A DNA stretch of 61,691 bases, from NCBI GenBank assembly GCA_016219185.1, contig JACRBZ010000106.1, positions 1 through 61,691 on the forward strand, read 5' to 3'. Made by a program: the position numbers and the translations under genes. The stretch is from Deltaproteobacteria bacterium. GTDB taxonomy: Bacteria; Desulfobacterota; Desulfobacteria; Desulfobacterales; Desulfatirhabdiaceae. Shown in pieces: positions 60,520 through 61,691 of the stretch. The notes beneath the pieces are model-generated. The model had not been told where the DNA came from and searched no databases. It saw nothing but the letters and a program-made list of their open reading frames with translations. Within the stretch, counting starts at the first letter, position 1. Each line of letters starts with the position of its first letter.

Positions 60520-61500
60520 GTGAAAATTATTGGCTTGGAAGAAGAATTTCACACTCAGCGTTCACTCGGGCTCGTAGAGGAAGAACTGCAAATCTACAGA
60601 TTCACAATGGAAACATCGAAGGAACTCATACAAAGTGATGTTGGAGAAGAAATACTGGATTTGGGCGAGAGACGTGTCGCCGCAATGGATGAGGCTGGCA
60701 TCGACATGCAGGTGCTTTCGTTTATCGGCCCTCAGGTTGCGGACCCCTCGGAGTCGCTTGAAATGATGAGGGAGGGCAATGAGAAAGCAGCCGAGGCCAT
60801 ACAAAGGTATCCTTCAAGGTTTTCCGCCTTTGCATCCCTTCCTCTTGCAGATCCCAAGGTGGCCGTTACCGAATTTGACCGGGCGCTCAACACTCCCGGA
60901 TTTGTGGGTGGATTTGTGTGTGGGTCGATCAACGGGGAGTTTCTTGACGATATGAAATACTGGCCTGTTCTGGAGTTGGCCGAGTCCCGCAATGTCCCTA
61001 TCTATATACATCCCGACTTTCCGTTATCTCAAATGAAACAGGCATACTTCAAGGGAAGAGAAGAGCTTTCAGGCCCTGAATGGGGTTTTATGATTGATGC
61101 CAGTTGCCATTTCATGAGACTGCTCACGGCCGGCGTGTTTGACCAGTTTCCCAAACTCACTATAATTCTCGGACATCTTGGAGAATCCATCCCTTATAAC
61201 CTGGACAGGATAAACAATCGCTTAAGGGCTTATGCGCGGGACAAAGGACTGAAGAGGTCACCTGCCGAGTATATGAGAGAAAACATGGTGGTCACAACAA
61301 GTGGTAATTTTTCATACCCTTCGTTTCTTTGTGCTTCAGGAGCCCTGGGAATAGACAATGTTTTGTTCTCAGTAGATTGGCCGTTTGAATCGAACAAAGT
61401 TGCCGTTGATTTCTTGAAGCATCTGCCGGTCAACCAGCCGGATATCGAAAAGGTTGCATATAAGAATGCGGCAAGGGTCCTGAACCTGAAAGATTTCTGA
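60520..61500 (+). CDS. Amidohydrolase-2 family decarboxylase/hydrolase
   Basis: A 326-residue metal-dependent amidohydrolase related to gamma-resorcylate and ACMS decarboxylases. Seen: the N-terminal IIGLEEEF, where relatives have LEEHF with a metal-binding His, IYIHPDFP, IILGHLGES with the catalytic His, and FSVDWPFE with the metal-binding Asp. The Glu in place of the first His may alter the metal site. It starts at GTG 60520 behind GGAGG, 26 bases after the last R' box. No attC with the expected GCCCAAC follows in the remaining 191 bases, so it may be the native flank or an incomplete cassette. Confidence 0.85.
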   Translation: MKIIGLEEEFHTQRSLGLVEEELQIYRFTMETSKELIQSDVGEEILDLGERRVAAMDEAGIDMQVLSFIGPQVADPSESLEMMREGNEKAAEAIQRYPSRFSAFASLPLADPKVAVTEFDRALNTPGFVGGFVCGSINGEFLDDMKYWPVLELAESRNVPIYIHPDFPLSQMKQAYFKGREELSGPEWGFMIDASCHFMRLLTAGVFDQFPKLTIILGHLGESIPYNLDRINNRLRAYARDKGLKRSPAEYMRENMVVTTSGNFSYPSFLCASGALGIDNVLFSVDWPFESNKVAVDFLKHLPVNQPDIEKVAYKNAARVLNLKDF

Positions 61501-61691
61501 GCATATTATGGTATTCGTGAGTGCCTGTTCAAGCAATAAAGAGGGAAGGACTAAGGCTTGGGTTCCGGCTCAGTAGGCATTTATGCGACTATTTTTCCGA
61601 CCCGCGCGCTGTAAAATCAATCGGTTATCCGATGATGCCGTCCGTTTTTGCTCAAAAACTGTAGGCACACGACTTTGCACAAATAGCTTTA

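Noticed and set aside
1..61691. CRISPR arrays and rRNA genes
   Set aside because: No regularly spaced direct repeats and no rRNA-like sequence were seen.

Overview
The window looks like a chromosomal segment of a mesophilic, anaerobic delta-proteobacterium (Desulfobacterota, probably Desulfobacterales-like). This is inferred from the gene repertoire: a cobalamin-free MetF-like protein with the MTHFR C-terminal cysteine domain, a C_GCAxxG_C_C redox protein, an acetyl-CoA hydrolase-GNAT fusion, Mrp/NBP35, a carboxynorspermidine pathway, a sigma-54-controlled liv transporter and many hybrid histidine kinases. No 16S or marker tree could be run. Most of the window (about 3.9-55.0 kb) is dense, moderately GC-rich core genome. 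The two ends are more AT-rich and mobile.

Left end (1-3.9 kb): a two-gene unit of a patatin-like phospholipase and a NUDIX hydrolase, then a decayed S24/LexA-type phage repressor with its operator, next to the 3' end of a tRNA-Val(CAC) gene. This resembles the edge of an element integrated at a tRNA.

Core part: scpB/scpA (3.9-5.2 kb); a SPOR-NlpC/P60 lipoprotein; an acyl-CoA ligase and a divergent thiolase; Mrp/NBP35 with a small Cys-rich protein; a FAD oxidoreductase; tgt; an ATP-grasp/GNAT pair; a sensory block of hybrid kinase, CheR, CheB and a REC-REC-GGDEF protein (15.1-21.4 kb) with two receivers that lack the phospho-accepting Asp; a CsgG-like protein; a TrpF-like protein with efp; guaA; kdsB and a HIT protein; aat-clpA-clpS (N-degron pathway); secA; a redox protein; a methyltransferase; an acyl-CoA hydrolase-GNAT fusion; a radical SAM protein; MetF-like; a PAS hybrid kinase; a D-2-hydroxyacid dehydrogenase; a three-gene polyamine unit (carboxynorspermidine synthase, its decarboxylase, and a coupled ATP-grasp ligase); a VapBC-like pair; and a five-gene branched-chain amino acid type ABC transporter behind an SDR. 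The SDR has a textbook -24/-12 promoter. A divergent sigma-54 activator sits behind a cluster of GTATC boxes. A 133-bp MITE-like element with inverted ends lies between the SDR and livK.

Right end (55.4-60.5 kb): a cluster of integron gene cassettes with no integrase in view. Each of three junctions shows the diagnostic integron relation: the first bases of a cassette (GTTCGGC, GTTATAT, GTTAGCT) recur as their exact reverse complement at the start of that cassette's own attC (GCCGAAC, ATATAAC, AGCTAAC). The cassettes carry a GNAT acetyltransferase, a two-TM winged-helix-like protein, a HEPN-like protein with an RX4H motif, and a SAM methyltransferase. A group II intron with a frameshifted reverse transcriptase splits the fourth attC. 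An amidohydrolase follows. I regard this array, not noted by simple gene calling, as the main find of the window.
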